A stretch of DNA of 64,000 nt from Edaphovirga cremea (GTDB lineage Bacteria; Pseudomonadota; Gammaproteobacteria; Enterobacterales; Enterobacteriaceae). The DNA lies in NCBI RefSeq assembly GCF_003332275.1, contig NZ_QOVA01000001.1, positions 1 through 64,000 of the forward strand, given 5' to 3'. The notes beneath the pieces are model-generated. The model had not been told where the DNA came from. It did no database searches and saw only the letters and a list, made by a program, of their open reading frames with translations. This document shows, one piece after another, positions 34,691-44,049 of this stretch (its first letter is position 1; each line of letters begins with the position of its first letter). A program made the translations under genes and the position numbers.

Positions 34691-34752
34691 ATCAGTTTTG
34701 TCCCTCATTGAGTACGGCAGGTTATTCAGCGCTTTACGTTCGGTTCATTAAG

Positions 34753-34870
34753 TATACCTGTCATATTTCAAGCTTCAGGTGCCCCCAGTCACATAGTTAT
34801 CTATGCCTCTGGTGATTTGTGGGCGGATCGCGTTACTCACCCCATCTCTGGGCTCGCCCTTAAAGGGGCT
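34753..34870. repeat. Candidate dispersed intergenic palindromic element
   Basis: The segment begins TATACCTGTCATATTTCAAG and has nested arms: CATAG-ttat-CTATG near 34791-34804 and GGGCTCGCCCTTAAAGGGGCT near 34852-34872. It ends in CTGCAAGTCGATTTAAT. From memory, similar ends occur in dispersed repeats of Yersinia, Serratia and Pectobacterium intergenic regions. Only one copy is in the window, so the assignment is tentative. Confidence 0.35.
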
Positions 34871-34883
34871 GCTGCAAGTCGAT

Positions 34884-35462
34884 TTAATCCTGCAAACCGA
34901 AATATTCAAGGCACAATATATCACCGGGAATAATCGAAAAAACCCAGGCATGGCGCGGTTTTCCATGATAGTAGAGGCGGTTGCGATGCAAGCCTTCCGC
35001 CGTCGCGCCAATTTTTTCCGCCACTCGCCTGCTGCGATGATTCTCTTCCATCATCACGATTTCCAGACGGGTCAAGGAAAGGCGATTGAACGCGAATTCG
35101 CTGATATATTTTACGGCCAGCGGTGCCAGTGAACGTCCGGTAAACTGGCTATGGATCCAATAGCCGACATTGGCTATTTTGTTCTCATGACTGATGTTGT
35201 TGATCGCAGCGCCGCCAATAACCCTGCCGGTCGCGATCTCGAACAGATTAAAATTGAATTCACTGCCTTTATGGCGTTTGTGCTCGGAATCATGCAGAAA
35301 ACGCTGTGTATCCTTGAGCGTCATTGAATCAGTACACCAGTTTTCCCACTGACCGATTTCATGACGCGAGCTATAAATAGCAGAAAACAGCTGATCGGCT
35401 TCCTGTTCCAGAGGCACGCGTATTTCAATCTGTTGGTCGCGGTAAATCTGACGTGGAATCAT
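34884..35462 (-). CDS. RimJ/RimL-type GNAT acetyltransferase
   Basis: About 192 residues from the ATG at 35462, with CAGGAG upstream; the frame opens at 35498. It shows the RimJ/RimL pattern: IEIRVPLEQEADQLFSAI at the start, ANVGYWIHSQFTGRSLAPLAVKYISEFAF with a variant acetyl-CoA loop, and LEIVMMEENHRSRRVAEKIGATAEGLHR. RimL-group enzymes acetylate ribosomal protein N-termini, and relatives act on small molecules. The substrate is unknown. Confidence 0.82.
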   Translation of the reverse strand: MIPRQIYRDQQIEIRVPLEQEADQLFSAIYSSRHEIGQWENWCTDSMTLKDTQRFLHDSEHKRHKGSEFNFNLFEIATGRVIGGAAINNISHENKIANVGYWIHSQFTGRSLAPLAVKYISEFAFNRLSLTRLEIVMMEENHRSRRVAEKIGATAEGLHRNRLYYHGKPRHAWVFSIIPGDILCLEYFGLQD

Positions 35463-35582
35463 GGACGGCTCCTGATTTTTATGAAGATTCAGCGTCACAT
35501 ATTGAATGATGTCCTGTCAATCAGTGGCCGATAAACTTGCTCACGGGATAATATAATCTCCACCAACGCGTGAAATCGCGAG

Positions 35583-35726
35583 TTGCAAAAAGGGGCCTCT
35601 GAGGATGTGGTGCGACACTTTGCTATTCAAGGCGATGGCTCGTTCAGCAGCGACATTATGATGATTAATGAAGTAGCGTATCAGCCGCTGACAGGGGGAA
35701 AAATGGGTCAGCGGCTGATCGGATAA
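35583..35726 (+). pseudogene. Possible 3' remnant of a lost gene
   Basis: A plus-strand frame in the 303-bp gap reads LQKGASEDVVRHFAIQGDGS and then ...MMINEVAYQPLTGGKMGQRLIG before TAA. It has protein-like composition but no convincing start codon or ribosome-binding site, and an in-frame TGA lies just upstream. It may be the decayed C-terminus of an unidentified protein. No family is recognised. The rest of the gap (35463-35582) shows nothing. Confidence 0.25.
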
Positions 35727-35765
35727 TTTGGCTCGCTCAGCGCATTTGGCTGGCTAAAGCCGAAA

Positions 35766-36686
35766 CTACTTCTTACCGAACATCTTGCTTGCAAGCGTAA
35801 CGACGGCCAGCACAATCGCGCCAGTAACAATACCCACGACCAAGTCGCTGGCACCGGTAATCAGCGTGTTCACAAATCCATTATGTCCATGGGTCATGGT
35901 ATCGATCAGGCTATGCGCCCAGGGAAGTCCATGGGTGAGAATGCTGCCACCCACCAGAAACATGGCGATGGTACCCAAAAACGACAGCGCTTTCATCAAC
36001 CAGGGAGCCATTCCCAACAGAAATCCTCCCAGTCCACGCAGTGCATGGCGAAATCCGCCTCGCCCCTCGAGACTGCTCAAGTAGAGACCGGCATCGTCAA
36101 TTTTCACAATACCCGCAACCAACCCGTAAACGCCGACGGTCATGGCAACGGCAATCAATACCATTACGGTGATCTGATTGACAAAAGGAGCACCGGCAAC
36201 GATTCCCAACGAGATAACGATGATCTCCGCCGAGAGAATAAAGTCGGTGCGGATCGCCCCCTTGATCTTCTGTTTTTCGATTTTGACGATATCGGCATCG
36301 GTCTTTGCCGCAGCGAGTTCCGCATCCCGTTCGGCATGGGGATCTTCGCTGTGCAGATATTTATGCGCAATCTTTTCAAACCCTTCGTAGCACAGATACG
36401 CACCGCCAATCATCAGCAATGGAGTGATCGCCCAAGGGATAAATGCGCTAATCAGCAATGCCAATGGAACCAGAATTGCTTTATTAATCATTGAACCTTT
36501 GGCGACAGCCCATACGACCGGCAATTCCCGATCGGCATTTACCCCGCTGACCTGCTGGGCGTTCAGCGCCAGATCGTCGCCTAAAACGCCGGCCGTTTTC
36601 TTGGCCGCCACTTTGCTCATTGCGGCCACATCGTCAAGTATCGACGCAATATCATCAATCAAAGCCAACAGGCTGGTTCCAGCCAT
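35766..36686 (-). CDS. yedI: DUF808-family inner-membrane protein (YedI-like)
   Basis: About 306 residues from the ATG at 36686, with AAGGA upstream; the frame opens at 36758. The sequence MAGTSLLALIDDIASILDDVAAMSKVAAKKTAGVLGDDLALNAQQV is the DUF808 signature (quoted in parts: SLLALIDDIA, DDVAAMSKVA, AGVLGDDLALNA). Several membrane helices follow, with a cytoplasmic charged loop HSEDPHAERDAEL. No function has been demonstrated for the family. It is divergent from aroL, with about 560 bp between starts. Confidence 0.88.
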   Translation of the reverse strand: MAGTSLLALIDDIASILDDVAAMSKVAAKKTAGVLGDDLALNAQQVSGVNADRELPVVWAVAKGSMINKAILVPLALLISAFIPWAITPLLMIGGAYLCYEGFEKIAHKYLHSEDPHAERDAELAAAKTDADIVKIEKQKIKGAIRTDFILSAEIIVISLGIVAGAPFVNQITVMVLIAVAMTVGVYGLVAGIVKIDDAGLYLSSLEGRGGFRHALRGLGGFLLGMAPWLMKALSFLGTIAMFLVGGSILTHGLPWAHSLIDTMTHGHNGFVNTLITGASDLVVGIVTGAIVLAVVTLASKMFGKK

Positions 36687-36968
36687 AATCAGGTTCCTTA
36701 AGGTTAAATTTTCCGTAATACGGCAATTATTATTGATAAATCTGGGGCGAAATGACATCAGAAAGCTGCCATTTCTTTTTCTATACCCGCTAATTCTATG
36801 CCCGCTAAGTTTAGGCGTTACCGGAGATTTTAGCCTGCGACTGACTGATATTCCTCACCTATTATTCACCGTGAAAAACTTCCCGCCTGCGTTGGTTTAT
36901 ATCGGGAAACCCTTGTAATGATTTAGGGGCCAGCAGAGACATATAAGTAGCCACTAAATACACTGCAA

Positions 36969-36986
36969 TGTAAATATTTATTTACA
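36969..36986. promoter_or_regulatory. TyrR box 1 upstream of aroL
   Basis: TGTAAATATTTATTTACA matches the TyrR consensus TGTAAA-n6-TTTACA at all twelve defined positions. It lies about 270 bp upstream of the aroL ATG. Confidence 0.75.
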
Positions 36987-37043
36987 CTTCATGTCCCTAT
37001 TGCCCGCTGGTGCGGGCTCCTGATTATCGGAAATTCTCTCTTT

Positions 37044-37061
37044 CGTAAAAAAATATTTACG
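37044..37061. promoter_or_regulatory. TyrR box 2 upstream of aroL
   Basis: CGTAAA-AAAATA-TTTACG matches ten of twelve defined positions, and the mismatches are symmetrical at the outer ends. It is 75 bp downstream of box 1 (about seven helical turns). Confidence 0.7.
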
Positions 37062-37190
37062 CAGTGATTGATTGATGCTCGATTATTCGCCATAGTTGGG
37101 GAAGGTTCTCGTAAAAACAGTGGGGCATTGCGTGAGATTTATTTCTATGTATGATGCCCTCTGCCTAAATACATCGAATACGGCCGAACA

Positions 37191-37208
37191 GTGTAACTAT
37201 TAGTTCAC
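37191..37208. promoter_or_regulatory. TyrR box 3 upstream of aroL
   Basis: TGTAAC-TATTAG-TTCACA matches ten of twelve defined positions. It lies about 40 bp before the aroL start codon, probably overlapping the promoter or leader. Three boxes parallel the known aroL arrangement in E. coli. No convincing TrpR operator was found. Confidence 0.7.
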
Positions 37209-37246
37209 ACTCGCGGTAAAATTGGCGGCATAAAAGGATAACAGCA

Positions 37247-37783
37247 ATGACTCAACCCATATTCATGATCGGCGCCCGTGGCGCAGGTAAAACGACAGTA
37301 GGCAGCGCGCTGGCTGAGGCCCTGGGTTTCAGATTCGTGGATACCGATCTGTATATGCAACAGAGCACGGGTCTAAGCGTTGCTGAAGTGGTTGCCCGCG
37401 AAGGATGGCAAGGATTCCGGGCTCGTGAGTCCCAGACGCTGGAGAAACTCAGTGCAGCCGATACGGTCGTGGCGACCGGGGGCGGAATGGTGTTGTCCAG
37501 TGATAACCGTGCCTTCATGCGCAGCGCAGGCACCGTATTCTATCTGCGTTCACCTGCCAATGTGCTTGCCCACCGTTTGGAAGAGTATCCGGAAGATTCG
37601 CAGCGCCCAACGCTGACCGGCCGTCCGATCGGTGAAGAGATGGTTGAGGTGCTTGCTGCCCGGGAAGCGCTCTATCAGGAAGCCGCCCACTATGTGATGG
37701 ACGGTACCGTCCTTCCTCCGGTGGTGGTTGAGCATATTATTCTGACGCTCTCCCCCGTGTTTTCTGCCGCAATGGTGAAGTAA
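37247..37783 (+). CDS. aroL: Shikimate kinase II
   Basis: 178 residues of the NMP-kinase-like shikimate kinase fold: Walker [10 protein letters not shown] (residues 9-17), shikimate-binding DTDLYMQ, R-E-S in GFRARES, GGGMV near residue 79, and the lid with RPTLTGRP. It phosphorylates shikimate in the aromatic amino acid pathway. An AAGGA ribosome-binding site precedes the ATG. Three TyrR boxes upstream imply repression by tyrosine or phenylalanine through TyrR. yaiA follows, as in E. coli; aroM, which follows yaiA there, is absent. Confidence 0.96.
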   Translation: MTQPIFMIGARGAGKTTVGSALAEALGFRFVDTDLYMQQSTGLSVAEVVAREGWQGFRARESQTLEKLSAADTVVATGGGMVLSSDNRAFMRSAGTVFYLRSPANVLAHRLEEYPEDSQRPTLTGRPIGEEMVEVLAAREALYQEAAHYVMDGTVLPPVVVEHIILTLSPVFSAAMVK

Positions 37784-37791
37784 TTTCGCTG

Positions 37792-37815
37792 GCCGGGACA
37801 CGGATGTGTTCCGGC
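37792..37815 (+). terminator. Hairpin after aroL
   Basis: GCCGGGACAC (37792-37801) and GTGTTCCGGC (37806-37815) pair with one G-T wobble and a 4-base loop, then AAATTTTC. Probable attenuated terminator between aroL and yaiA. Confidence 0.6.
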
Positions 37816-37897
37816 AAATTTTCAGACCCATCCGCCTCACTCGCTCTCAACGCTGTTCTATACTTACCCCTTAAGTGGATAATTACAGGACAAAAAC

Positions 37898-38101
37898 ATG
37901 CCAACACAACCTCCTTATCCGCGCACTGCGCGCATTGTGCCCGTTGATAAAGGCAGGCCTGGACATACCGTCATCTGGTATCAGTTAAGAGCCGATCACC
38001 CTCATCCTGATAGCTTGATCAGTGAACATGAAACAGAACAGGAAGCGATTGACTCGAAACATCGCTATGAAGACGAAAATATCGAAGGGTACAAGAAGTG
38101 A
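37898..38101 (+). CDS. yaiA: YaiA family protein
   Basis: 67 residues, [20 protein letters not shown] at the start, then [20 protein letters not shown] and a charged tail ending EGYKK. This is the short conserved protein that follows aroL in Enterobacterales. The function is unknown. A hairpin separates it from aroL, so it may be expressed both by read-through and independently. A GGAC ribosome-binding site is modest. Confidence 0.88.
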   Translation: MPTQPPYPRTARIVPVDKGRPGHTVIWYQLRADHPHPDSLISEHETEQEAIDSKHRYEDENIEGYKK

Positions 38102-38105
38102 TTGA

Positions 38106-38125
38106 GCCTCCCAGAAATGGGAGGC
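38106..38125 (+). terminator. Hairpin after yaiA
   Basis: GCCTCCC and GGGAGGC form a perfect 7-bp stem around AGAAAT, 5 bp past the stop codon. It is followed by TTGCTCG, with no long T-run. Confidence 0.55.
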
Positions 38126-38341
38126 TTGCTCGCGCGCTCTATTCAGCACAATCTATAAAACCAGCACGTCCCGGTCGCTCGCGCGCGAGGAAAAATGCGC
38201 TTTCCCTGTCTGTAACGCAGGCTTTTCCCCCAGCCATGTCCAACTCCGGTGCACGATCCCACTTCCCTATAATAATCAGTGACAGTAGAAGTCGTCTCAC
38301 CCTAATATGGTGATTCCATTTTTCGGGCGCAGGGTCAATCT

Positions 38342-38632
38342 ATGCTGAATGTGAATGAGTATTTTGCAGGAAAAGTTAAGTCTATCGGCTACGTGAGTGA
38401 CTCAGTTAACAAAGCCAGCGTGGGCGTAATGGAGAAGGGGGAATACACGTTCAGTACCCATTTGCCGGAAGAGATGACGGTGATAACAGGCTCATTGAAA
38501 GTCCTGATGCCGGGTGCACCGGATTGGCAGGTCTTCATGCCGGGAGAAACTTTTTTTGTTCCGGGTAAGAGCGAATTCAATCTGCAAGTTGCAGAAGCGA
38601 CAGCTTATCTTTGTAAGTACTTGAGCAAATAG
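38342..38632 (+). CDS. ppnP: Pyrimidine/purine nucleoside phosphorylase PpnP
   Basis: 96 residues of the single-domain cupin family formerly YaiE. It has the near-identical landmarks [36 protein letters not shown] and SEFNLQVAE. Family knowledge: it splits nucleosides with phosphate and has broad base specificity. It is monocistronic and convergent with rdgC, in the same place as in E. coli minus aroM. Confidence 0.95.
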   Translation: MLNVNEYFAGKVKSIGYVSDSVNKASVGVMEKGEYTFSTHLPEEMTVITGSLKVLMPGAPDWQVFMPGETFFVPGKSEFNLQVAEATAYLCKYLSK

Positions 38633-38643
38633 CTATTTTTTTC

Positions 38644-38694
38644 AAACAGGAAAGGGTTTCTATTTAAACAGGAAAAGGTTTCTGCTCAAACAGG
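38644..38694. repeat. Three-copy 22-bp tandem repeat
   Basis: AAACAGGAAA begins at 38644, 38666 and 38688. The units read AAACAGGAAAGGGTTTCT with small variations, and the third merges into the following terminator. It sits in the ppnP-rdgC intergenic region. Confidence 0.85.
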
Positions 38695-38715
38695 AAAGGG
38701 CGCAATGCGCCCTTT
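38695..38715. terminator. Bidirectional terminator between ppnP and rdgC
   Basis: AAAGGGCGC (38695-38703) and GCGCCCTTT (38707-38715) make a perfect 9-bp stem with a 3-base loop. TTTCC on the minus side and CTTTCT on the plus side allow action on both convergent genes. Confidence 0.75.
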
Positions 38716-38750
38716 CTGCTATCTGCAAGAAGCTGATTTTCTCGCGGTGA

Positions 38751-39662
38751 TTATTTCTGTGCTTCGCCACCGAGTGCTTCAATGACATTGGCAATCAGTG
38801 CAGCAAGCTCACCGGTCATGAGAATGAAATCGGCATCAAAACGTGCCGCAAAATCCTCCCGGTCAATATCTTCATTCTGATCGCGGATCACGTCAGAAAA
38901 CTTCAGGCGCTTGATGCTGCCATCGTCAGACAGAACGATCTGAATACGCTCCTGCCAGTCGACAGCCAGTTTGGTGACCAGTTTGCCATTTTCAATATGC
39001 ACGGCAATCTCATCACCGATCAGATTCTGTTTTTTACAGCGAATCACGCCGCCTTCTTCCAGAATCGCTTTCAGTTCGGCTTCGTCCTGCAAAGCAAAAC
39101 CGGCAGGCATGTCGTTGGAGCGCACCCATTCGGTCATCGTCAACTCGATGGGGCTTTCCATCGTCAGTGGCACCACCGGCAATGAGCCCAGGCTCTTACG
39201 CAGCAGGGCCAGCGTATCTTCGGCTTTTTTGGCGCTGGCGCAGTCGACCATAATCAGACCGTTAACCGTATCAATCCACATTAACGTCTGGCTGAAACGG
39301 CTGAATGCACGAGGCAACAACGTGTGCAGAACCTCATCTTTCAGGGAATCTTTTTCGGTTTTTTTCAGTTTGCGGGCTTGCTCGCTTTCCAGTTTTTCAA
39401 TCTTGGATTGCAACGCCTGTTTGATCACCGGCGACGGCAGAATTTTGTCTTCTTTACGGGCGCAGATCATGATCTGACCATTGGCCGTGTGCGTCAGGGC
39501 ATCACTGTGCGATCCCATCGGCGAGACCCAACCCGTTTTCGACATATCCTGGCTGCCGCACGGCGTAAAACTGAATGCGCTGAGTTGCTTTTCCATTTCT
39601 TCCGCAGACAGTGCAACTTCACGGCTCAAACGATAAACCATTAAATTTTTAAACCAAAACAT
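38751..39662 (-). CDS. rdgC: Recombination-associated protein RdgC
   Basis: 303 residues if started at the ATG at 39662 ([15 protein letters not shown]), exactly the E. coli length. An adjacent ATG at 39665 and an upstream frame to 39722 are alternatives. AGGGA lies upstream. The ring-forming dimer binds double-stranded DNA without sequence preference and limits RecA filament formation. The sequence is full-length, with the typical acidic central part and the C-terminus EALGGEAQK. In E. coli mak is next; here the aldose island intervenes. Confidence 0.95.
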   Translation of the reverse strand: MFWFKNLMVYRLSREVALSAEEMEKQLSAFSFTPCGSQDMSKTGWVSPMGSHSDALTHTANGQIMICARKEDKILPSPVIKQALQSKIEKLESEQARKLKKTEKDSLKDEVLHTLLPRAFSRFSQTLMWIDTVNGLIMVDCASAKKAEDTLALLRKSLGSLPVVPLTMESPIELTMTEWVRSNDMPAGFALQDEAELKAILEEGGVIRCKKQNLIGDEIAVHIENGKLVTKLAVDWQERIQIVLSDDGSIKRLKFSDVIRDQNEDIDREDFAARFDADFILMTGELAALIANVIEALGGEAQK

Positions 39663-39748
39663 CATGTTATCCCTGTCCCGGGCGCGCAGGTGGCGCGCAA
39701 ATTGTCGTATGCTGGGCGGCATGATAACGAATTGAGGCGCATCAGTCG

Positions 39749-42385
39749 TTAAGAAATGTCACCGTGCGCGCTGATATTACGCTGCCACGCGCGACGTATC
39801 GCCTGTGCTAATTGACGTTGATTATAAGGTTTGGATAATTGTTCTACGCTGGTCAATGTCTCGTCGCGCTGCTGGCGGATATCCTGCCCGCTGACCAGCA
39901 GCGTAACCAGTCCCGGATTAATGATTCGCGCCTGCCGAATCACATCTGCACCGCTAAGGGAGCCGGGCAGCATCAGGTCACTGATCAGCATGGCAATGTC
40001 CGGCGTCTGGCGTAATAATGCCAGCGCGCTCTCCCCGTCGGCGCTTTCCAGCGTGAGGTAGCCAAGTTGGTGCAAGTGCTCACACAGGGTTTGCCGGACA
40101 TCTTCTTCGTCTTCCAATACCAGCACCAGTTGATCGCCATTGTCGGTCTCTTCTATCGGCTCATCAATCACCGGACTCGGCGTTTGTGCAGAGGCACGCG
40201 GGAGTTGTAATCGCACCAGCGTGCCTTGCCCCGGCGCGGATTCTATCTGCACCCGGCCACCCGATTGCCGAATGAAGCCGTATACCATCGACAGCCCAAG
40301 CCCGCTGCCCGTACCAACGGATTTGGTGGTGAAAAATGGTTCGAACACCTGGGCTTTCACCTCCGCCGACATTCCGCAGCCATGGTCGATAACCTCGACC
40401 GCCACCATATCCTGTTTCTTGCCGCCGGTGCGTTCCACCCGCTGATTATAAATACGGATTTTTATCTCACCGGCCTCACCTTCCAGCGCATCACGGGCAT
40501 TGACCACCAGATTCATCAGCGCATTTTCCAACTGATTGGCATCGATCCACGCTGGCCAGCCCGGCTGTTGCACTTCTATGGTCAGCGTCTGGCTGGCGGG
40601 CAGCGAATGCCGCAGCAACTCATGCAGGTTTTCGACCAGCGAACCGACCTGGACTGCCCGCGGATGCAATGCCTGTTTGCGTGAGAACGCCAGCAGGCGC
40701 TGGGTGAGTTGCGCGCCACGCCCTGCGGCCTTCAGCGCCCGGCTGACGCGCTGATCGGTTTGCGGATCCCGCGTTTGTGTGGTGATCAACTCCAGACTGC
40801 CGATAATGACCGCCAGCAGATTATTGAAATCATGCGCCAGTCCCCCGGTCAGTTGTCCAACGGCTTTCATTTTCTGGCTGTGCACCAGCGCTTCTTCCAG
40901 AGCTTTGCGCTCGGTACGTTCCAGTACCACATTGACCATGCCGCGATCGGGCACCGGGCTGAAACGCAATTCGATGACCCGCCCATCGTTGAGCCGGACT
41001 TCTTGCGGCTTGGGCAGTTCGCTGGTCAGATTCGCCAGCGTGTCGTCCCAACTGTGATCGCCGAGCCAGGTATGCTGTGGATGGCTGACGCGCTGCAATA
41101 ATTCACGGTAGTGCTGACCGCGATGCAAGTGGTGTTCACCGAGTCCGAGCAATAGCGGATATTGCGGATTCCACACCACCAGATGCCCGGTACTGTCAAA
41201 CAGCGCAAAGCCGTCCCGCATCGCGTGGAACGTGGTCTCAAGTTGGGTACTTTTTTCTTTGAGCAATTTTGACGTGTGCTCCAGCGACGCGGTATTTCGT
41301 GCGAAGACGCTGAAAGCGCGCGCCAGATCACCCAGTTCGTCGCGGCGCTGCAAGGCGGGCACGCTGACGTCGCGCTCGCCTTTTGCCAGCCGGGTCATGG
41401 CTGAGGCAATGGCCGTCAGGTGTGAGCCAAGGTTACGGTAGATATATATCCCGGCGAAACCGGTGATCACCAGCGCCAGCAGGGCAAAGGCGCCGATAAA
41501 GATGATGATCGAATTCAACTCCTGATGTGTTTTCGCGGTGCGTAGCTCGGATTCATCGGCCACTTTGCGCACATAGAGATTGATGTCGTCATTGAGCATC
41601 TCCACCAACGCTTTGATTTGGTAAGTGTAATACGTGATGGCCAGATCGCTGTTCTCCAACCGTTGCGCCAGCGGCATCAGGCTCTGTTGGGTATCCACAA
41701 ACAGGCGCATTTTATCTTGCAGCAAAGGATCGTTTTGCACCGGCATCCAGAATTGCATGACGTGATTGAGTTGGGTGACGGCCGCCTTGGGCGAAGGGGT
41801 CTGGATAGCGATGGTCAGCAGTCGATCGATTTCGCTGCGCAGGGCCAGCGGCGGAGAGTTGGTCTTCTGACGGAACATGATGCTATTGATGTGATACAGG
41901 GTCGATTGCGCCTGATACAAGCCGCTCAGCAAGATGTTGCGCTGCAAATGGCGCGCATGGCCGTTGGTCAGCAACCGACTGACACTCTGTTCAAGCGTGG
42001 TGCTATGCGAAATAATCCGGCTGACCAACTGCGGTTCACTTTTCGCCAGTGGCGCATCCGCCAGACCCGCCAACGACGTTTGCAGCGCCAGCTGCGTCTG
42101 CTTCAGACGCGCCGATTCACTCTGGTATTCCAACGCGCCGACCACCTGGGAAAGCCGCACGGCGGAGGTTGCCACGTTCGCCGTATCACGCGCCAATGCC
42201 ATGCTGCCGGTCATTTCGCTCAGCGTTTGTGCCTGCGCCAGCTCCTGGATTTTCCCGGCGTGGTTAAAACCGATAATTGCCACGCCGCTGACCATCAATG
42301 TGACGGCGACCACCAGCAGGTTGAACATCAATAAACGACCACGGGCACCAGCGAGCAGCCTCGGGCGGGGTGGGGATTCAGGCAT
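39749..42385 (-). CDS. Hybrid sensor histidine kinase flanking the aldose island
   Basis: About 878 residues if started at the ATG at 42385. The frame extends to 42541 but would then overlap the divergent ATPase gene, and other ATGs such as 42442 exist. Layout: transmembrane helix about 18-40, a helical periplasmic sensor of about 250 residues, a second transmembrane helix 293-316, HAMP 317-365, PAS 385-490, HisKA with His518 in [11 protein letters not shown], HATPase ([30 protein letters not shown]), then a C-terminal receiver with Asp in LISDLMLP. There is no HPt domain. The sensor resembles TorS-type helical sensors in architecture. The partner is probably the response regulator at 48753. 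The stimulus may be the imported sugar, directly or through its binding protein. Confidence 0.85.
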   Translation of the reverse strand: MPESPPRPRLLAGARGRLLMFNLLVVAVTLMVSGVAIIGFNHAGKIQELAQAQTLSEMTGSMALARDTANVATSAVRLSQVVGALEYQSESARLKQTQLALQTSLAGLADAPLAKSEPQLVSRIISHSTTLEQSVSRLLTNGHARHLQRNILLSGLYQAQSTLYHINSIMFRQKTNSPPLALRSEIDRLLTIAIQTPSPKAAVTQLNHVMQFWMPVQNDPLLQDKMRLFVDTQQSLMPLAQRLENSDLAITYYTYQIKALVEMLNDDINLYVRKVADESELRTAKTHQELNSIIIFIGAFALLALVITGFAGIYIYRNLGSHLTAIASAMTRLAKGERDVSVPALQRRDELGDLARAFSVFARNTASLEHTSKLLKEKSTQLETTFHAMRDGFALFDSTGHLVVWNPQYPLLLGLGEHHLHRGQHYRELLQRVSHPQHTWLGDHSWDDTLANLTSELPKPQEVRLNDGRVIELRFSPVPDRGMVNVVLERTERKALEEALVHSQKMKAVGQLTGGLAHDFNNLLAVIIGSLELITTQTRDPQTDQRVSRALKAAGRGAQLTQRLLAFSRKQALHPRAVQVGSLVENLHELLRHSLPASQTLTIEVQQPGWPAWIDANQLENALMNLVVNARDALEGEAGEIKIRIYNQRVERTGGKKQDMVAVEVIDHGCGMSAEVKAQVFEPFFTTKSVGTGSGLGLSMVYGFIRQSGGRVQIESAPGQGTLVRLQLPRASAQTPSPVIDEPIEETDNGDQLVLVLEDEEDVRQTLCEHLHQLGYLTLESADGESALALLRQTPDIAMLISDLMLPGSLSGADVIRQARIINPGLVTLLVSGQDIRQQRDETLTSVEQLSKPYNQRQLAQAIRRAWQRNISAHGDIS

Positions 42386-42528
42386 CACGTTCGTCCAAAG
42401 CCGGGCAACTGAACTGAGTATAGAAGTCCGCGCCGTTAACATTATGACAAAGATGAATGGCGTCTGACATTTTCCATTTATCTGCGCCTGTTTTACTGCT
42501 GCGATGACATAAGAACAGGAGTGGCCCG
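42386..42528. promoter_or_regulatory. Divergent control region of the aldose island
   Basis: 143 bp between the kinase start and the ATPase start. It must hold promoters for both strands. A GTTAAC-ATTATGACA segment near 42436 offers a TTATGA -10-like element. No convincing direct repeats for an OmpR-type regulator could be picked out by eye. AGGAG lies seven bases before the ATPase ATG. Confidence 0.5.
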
Positions 42529-44040
42529 ATGGCAGTAACACCGATTCTGCAAATGAAAGACATCTCGCGCCGCTTTGGTCAGTTCTACGCGCTGAAAGAT
42601 GTCAATCTCACCGTCTACGCGGGGGAAGTGCATGCGTTGATGGGCGAAAACGGTGCCGGGAAAAGCACCCTGATGAAAATTCTGGCCGGTGCCTATACCG
42701 CCACCAGCGGAGAGATTCTGATTGATGGTAAACCACACGCCATCAAAGGCCCAAAGGAGGCGCTGGCTGCGGGTATTACGCTGATTTATCAGGAGATCAA
42801 TCTGGCGCCTAACCTGACTGTGGCTGAGAATATTTTTCTCGGCAGCGAGATTCATCGCGGTGGGCTGGTCAAGCGCAAGCAAATGGCGCTGGAGGCACAA
42901 AAAGTCATCGATCGCCTCGGTGCCCAGTTCAGCGCCACCGATCTGGTAATGAAACTGAGTATCGCGGAACAGCAGCAGGTTGAAATTGCCCGTGCACTGC
43001 ATCGCAACAGCCGGATTCTGGTGATGGATGAGCCGACCGCCGCGCTGTCATCACGCGAGACCGAACAGCTTTTTGCCTTGATCAAACGCCTGCGCTCGGA
43101 AGGCATGGCGATCATCTATATCAGCCATCGTATGGCGGAAGTCTACGAATTGTCGGATCGGGTCAGCGTACTGCGTGACGGCGAGTATGTCGGTAGCCTG
43201 ACGCGGGAAAATCTCTCCGCCACCGAATTGGTCAGAATGATGGTCGGTCGCCCGCTGAGCGATCTGTTCAATAAAGAGGCCGCCCAGATCAGCAATCAGC
43301 CGCGTCTGACTATTGAAGGTCTCACGGACGGGAAAAAAATTCATCCTTGCGATCTGATGGTCCGCGCTGGCGAGATCGTTGGGTTGGCGGGTCTGGTCGG
43401 TGCGGGTCGATCGGAGCTGGCACAGTTGATCTTTGGCGTGCGCAAGCACAGCGCAGGTCGGATCTTGATCGACGATAAACCGGTGAAAATCGGATCACCG
43501 CGCGATGCCATTGCGCTGGGAATTGGCTTCCTGACCGAGAACCGCAAAGAGCAGGGGCTGTTTCTCGATCTGGCCGCCCATGAAAATATCGTCATGGCGA
43601 CGATCGAGCGGGACTCCCATTACGGCATGCTGGATCGCCGCAAAGGCCAGATCATTTCCCGTGAAGCCATTGATTCATTGAATATCCGCGTGCCACATGC
43701 CCAGGTACGTGCTGGAGGGCTTTCCGGTGGCAATCAGCAAAAACTGCTGGTTTCGCGCTGGATAGCCATCGGCCCACGAATTCTGCTGCTGGATGAGCCG
43801 ACGCGCGGGGTGGATGTCGGTGCGAAAAGTGAAATTTACCGCATGATGAATCAGATGGCGCAACAAGGCGTGGCGATCCTGATGATTTCCAGTGAATTGC
43901 CGGAAATAGTTGGAATGAGCGATCGTGTTTATGTGATGCGTGAAGGTGCCATCGCCGGGGAGTTGCAGGGCGACATCACCCAGGAAAAAATAATGACGCT
44001 GGCTACCGGCGTTGCACTCTCTCAACCGACGCCCGTTTAA
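42529..44040 (+). CDS. Sugar ABC importer ATPase, tandem domains (RbsA family)
   Basis: 503 residues. Domain 1: Walker [10 protein letters not shown], signature LSIAEQQQ, Walker [10 protein letters not shown]. Domain 2: degenerate P-loop GLVGAGRSE, signature LSGGNQQK, Walker [11 protein letters not shown]. This is the RbsA/XylG/MglA pattern. It is the first gene of the aldose-island operon, with AGGAG upstream, and is followed after 9 bp by the permease. It is similar to, but clearly distinct from, the ATPase of the pentitol island at 9048, so the window carries two independent importers. Confidence 0.93.
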   Translation: MAVTPILQMKDISRRFGQFYALKDVNLTVYAGEVHALMGENGAGKSTLMKILAGAYTATSGEILIDGKPHAIKGPKEALAAGITLIYQEINLAPNLTVAENIFLGSEIHRGGLVKRKQMALEAQKVIDRLGAQFSATDLVMKLSIAEQQQVEIARALHRNSRILVMDEPTAALSSRETEQLFALIKRLRSEGMAIIYISHRMAEVYELSDRVSVLRDGEYVGSLTRENLSATELVRMMVGRPLSDLFNKEAAQISNQPRLTIEGLTDGKKIHPCDLMVRAGEIVGLAGLVGAGRSELAQLIFGVRKHSAGRILIDDKPVKIGSPRDAIALGIGFLTENRKEQGLFLDLAAHENIVMATIERDSHYGMLDRRKGQIISREAIDSLNIRVPHAQVRAGGLSGGNQQKLLVSRWIAIGPRILLLDEPTRGVDVGAKSEIYRMMNQMAQQGVAILMISSELPEIVGMSDRVYVMREGAIAGELQGDITQEKIMTLATGVALSQPTPV

Positions 44041-44049
44041 GGAGCCGCC

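Noticed and set aside
37001-37018. GCCCGC/GCGGGC hairpin between yedI and aroL as a terminator
   Set aside because: No T-run and no gene ending nearby; it may be leader structure, but no role can be supported.
37100-37246. TrpR operator before aroL
   Set aside because: No sequence resembling the CTAGTT/AACTAG core was found.
38644-38694. CRISPR-like spaced repeats
   Set aside because: The 22-bp units are contiguous tandem copies without unique spacers and number only three; no cas genes.
41618-42467. Long plus-strand frames opposite the hybrid histidine kinase
   Set aside because: Antisense shadows; the kinase domains on the minus strand explain the sequence.
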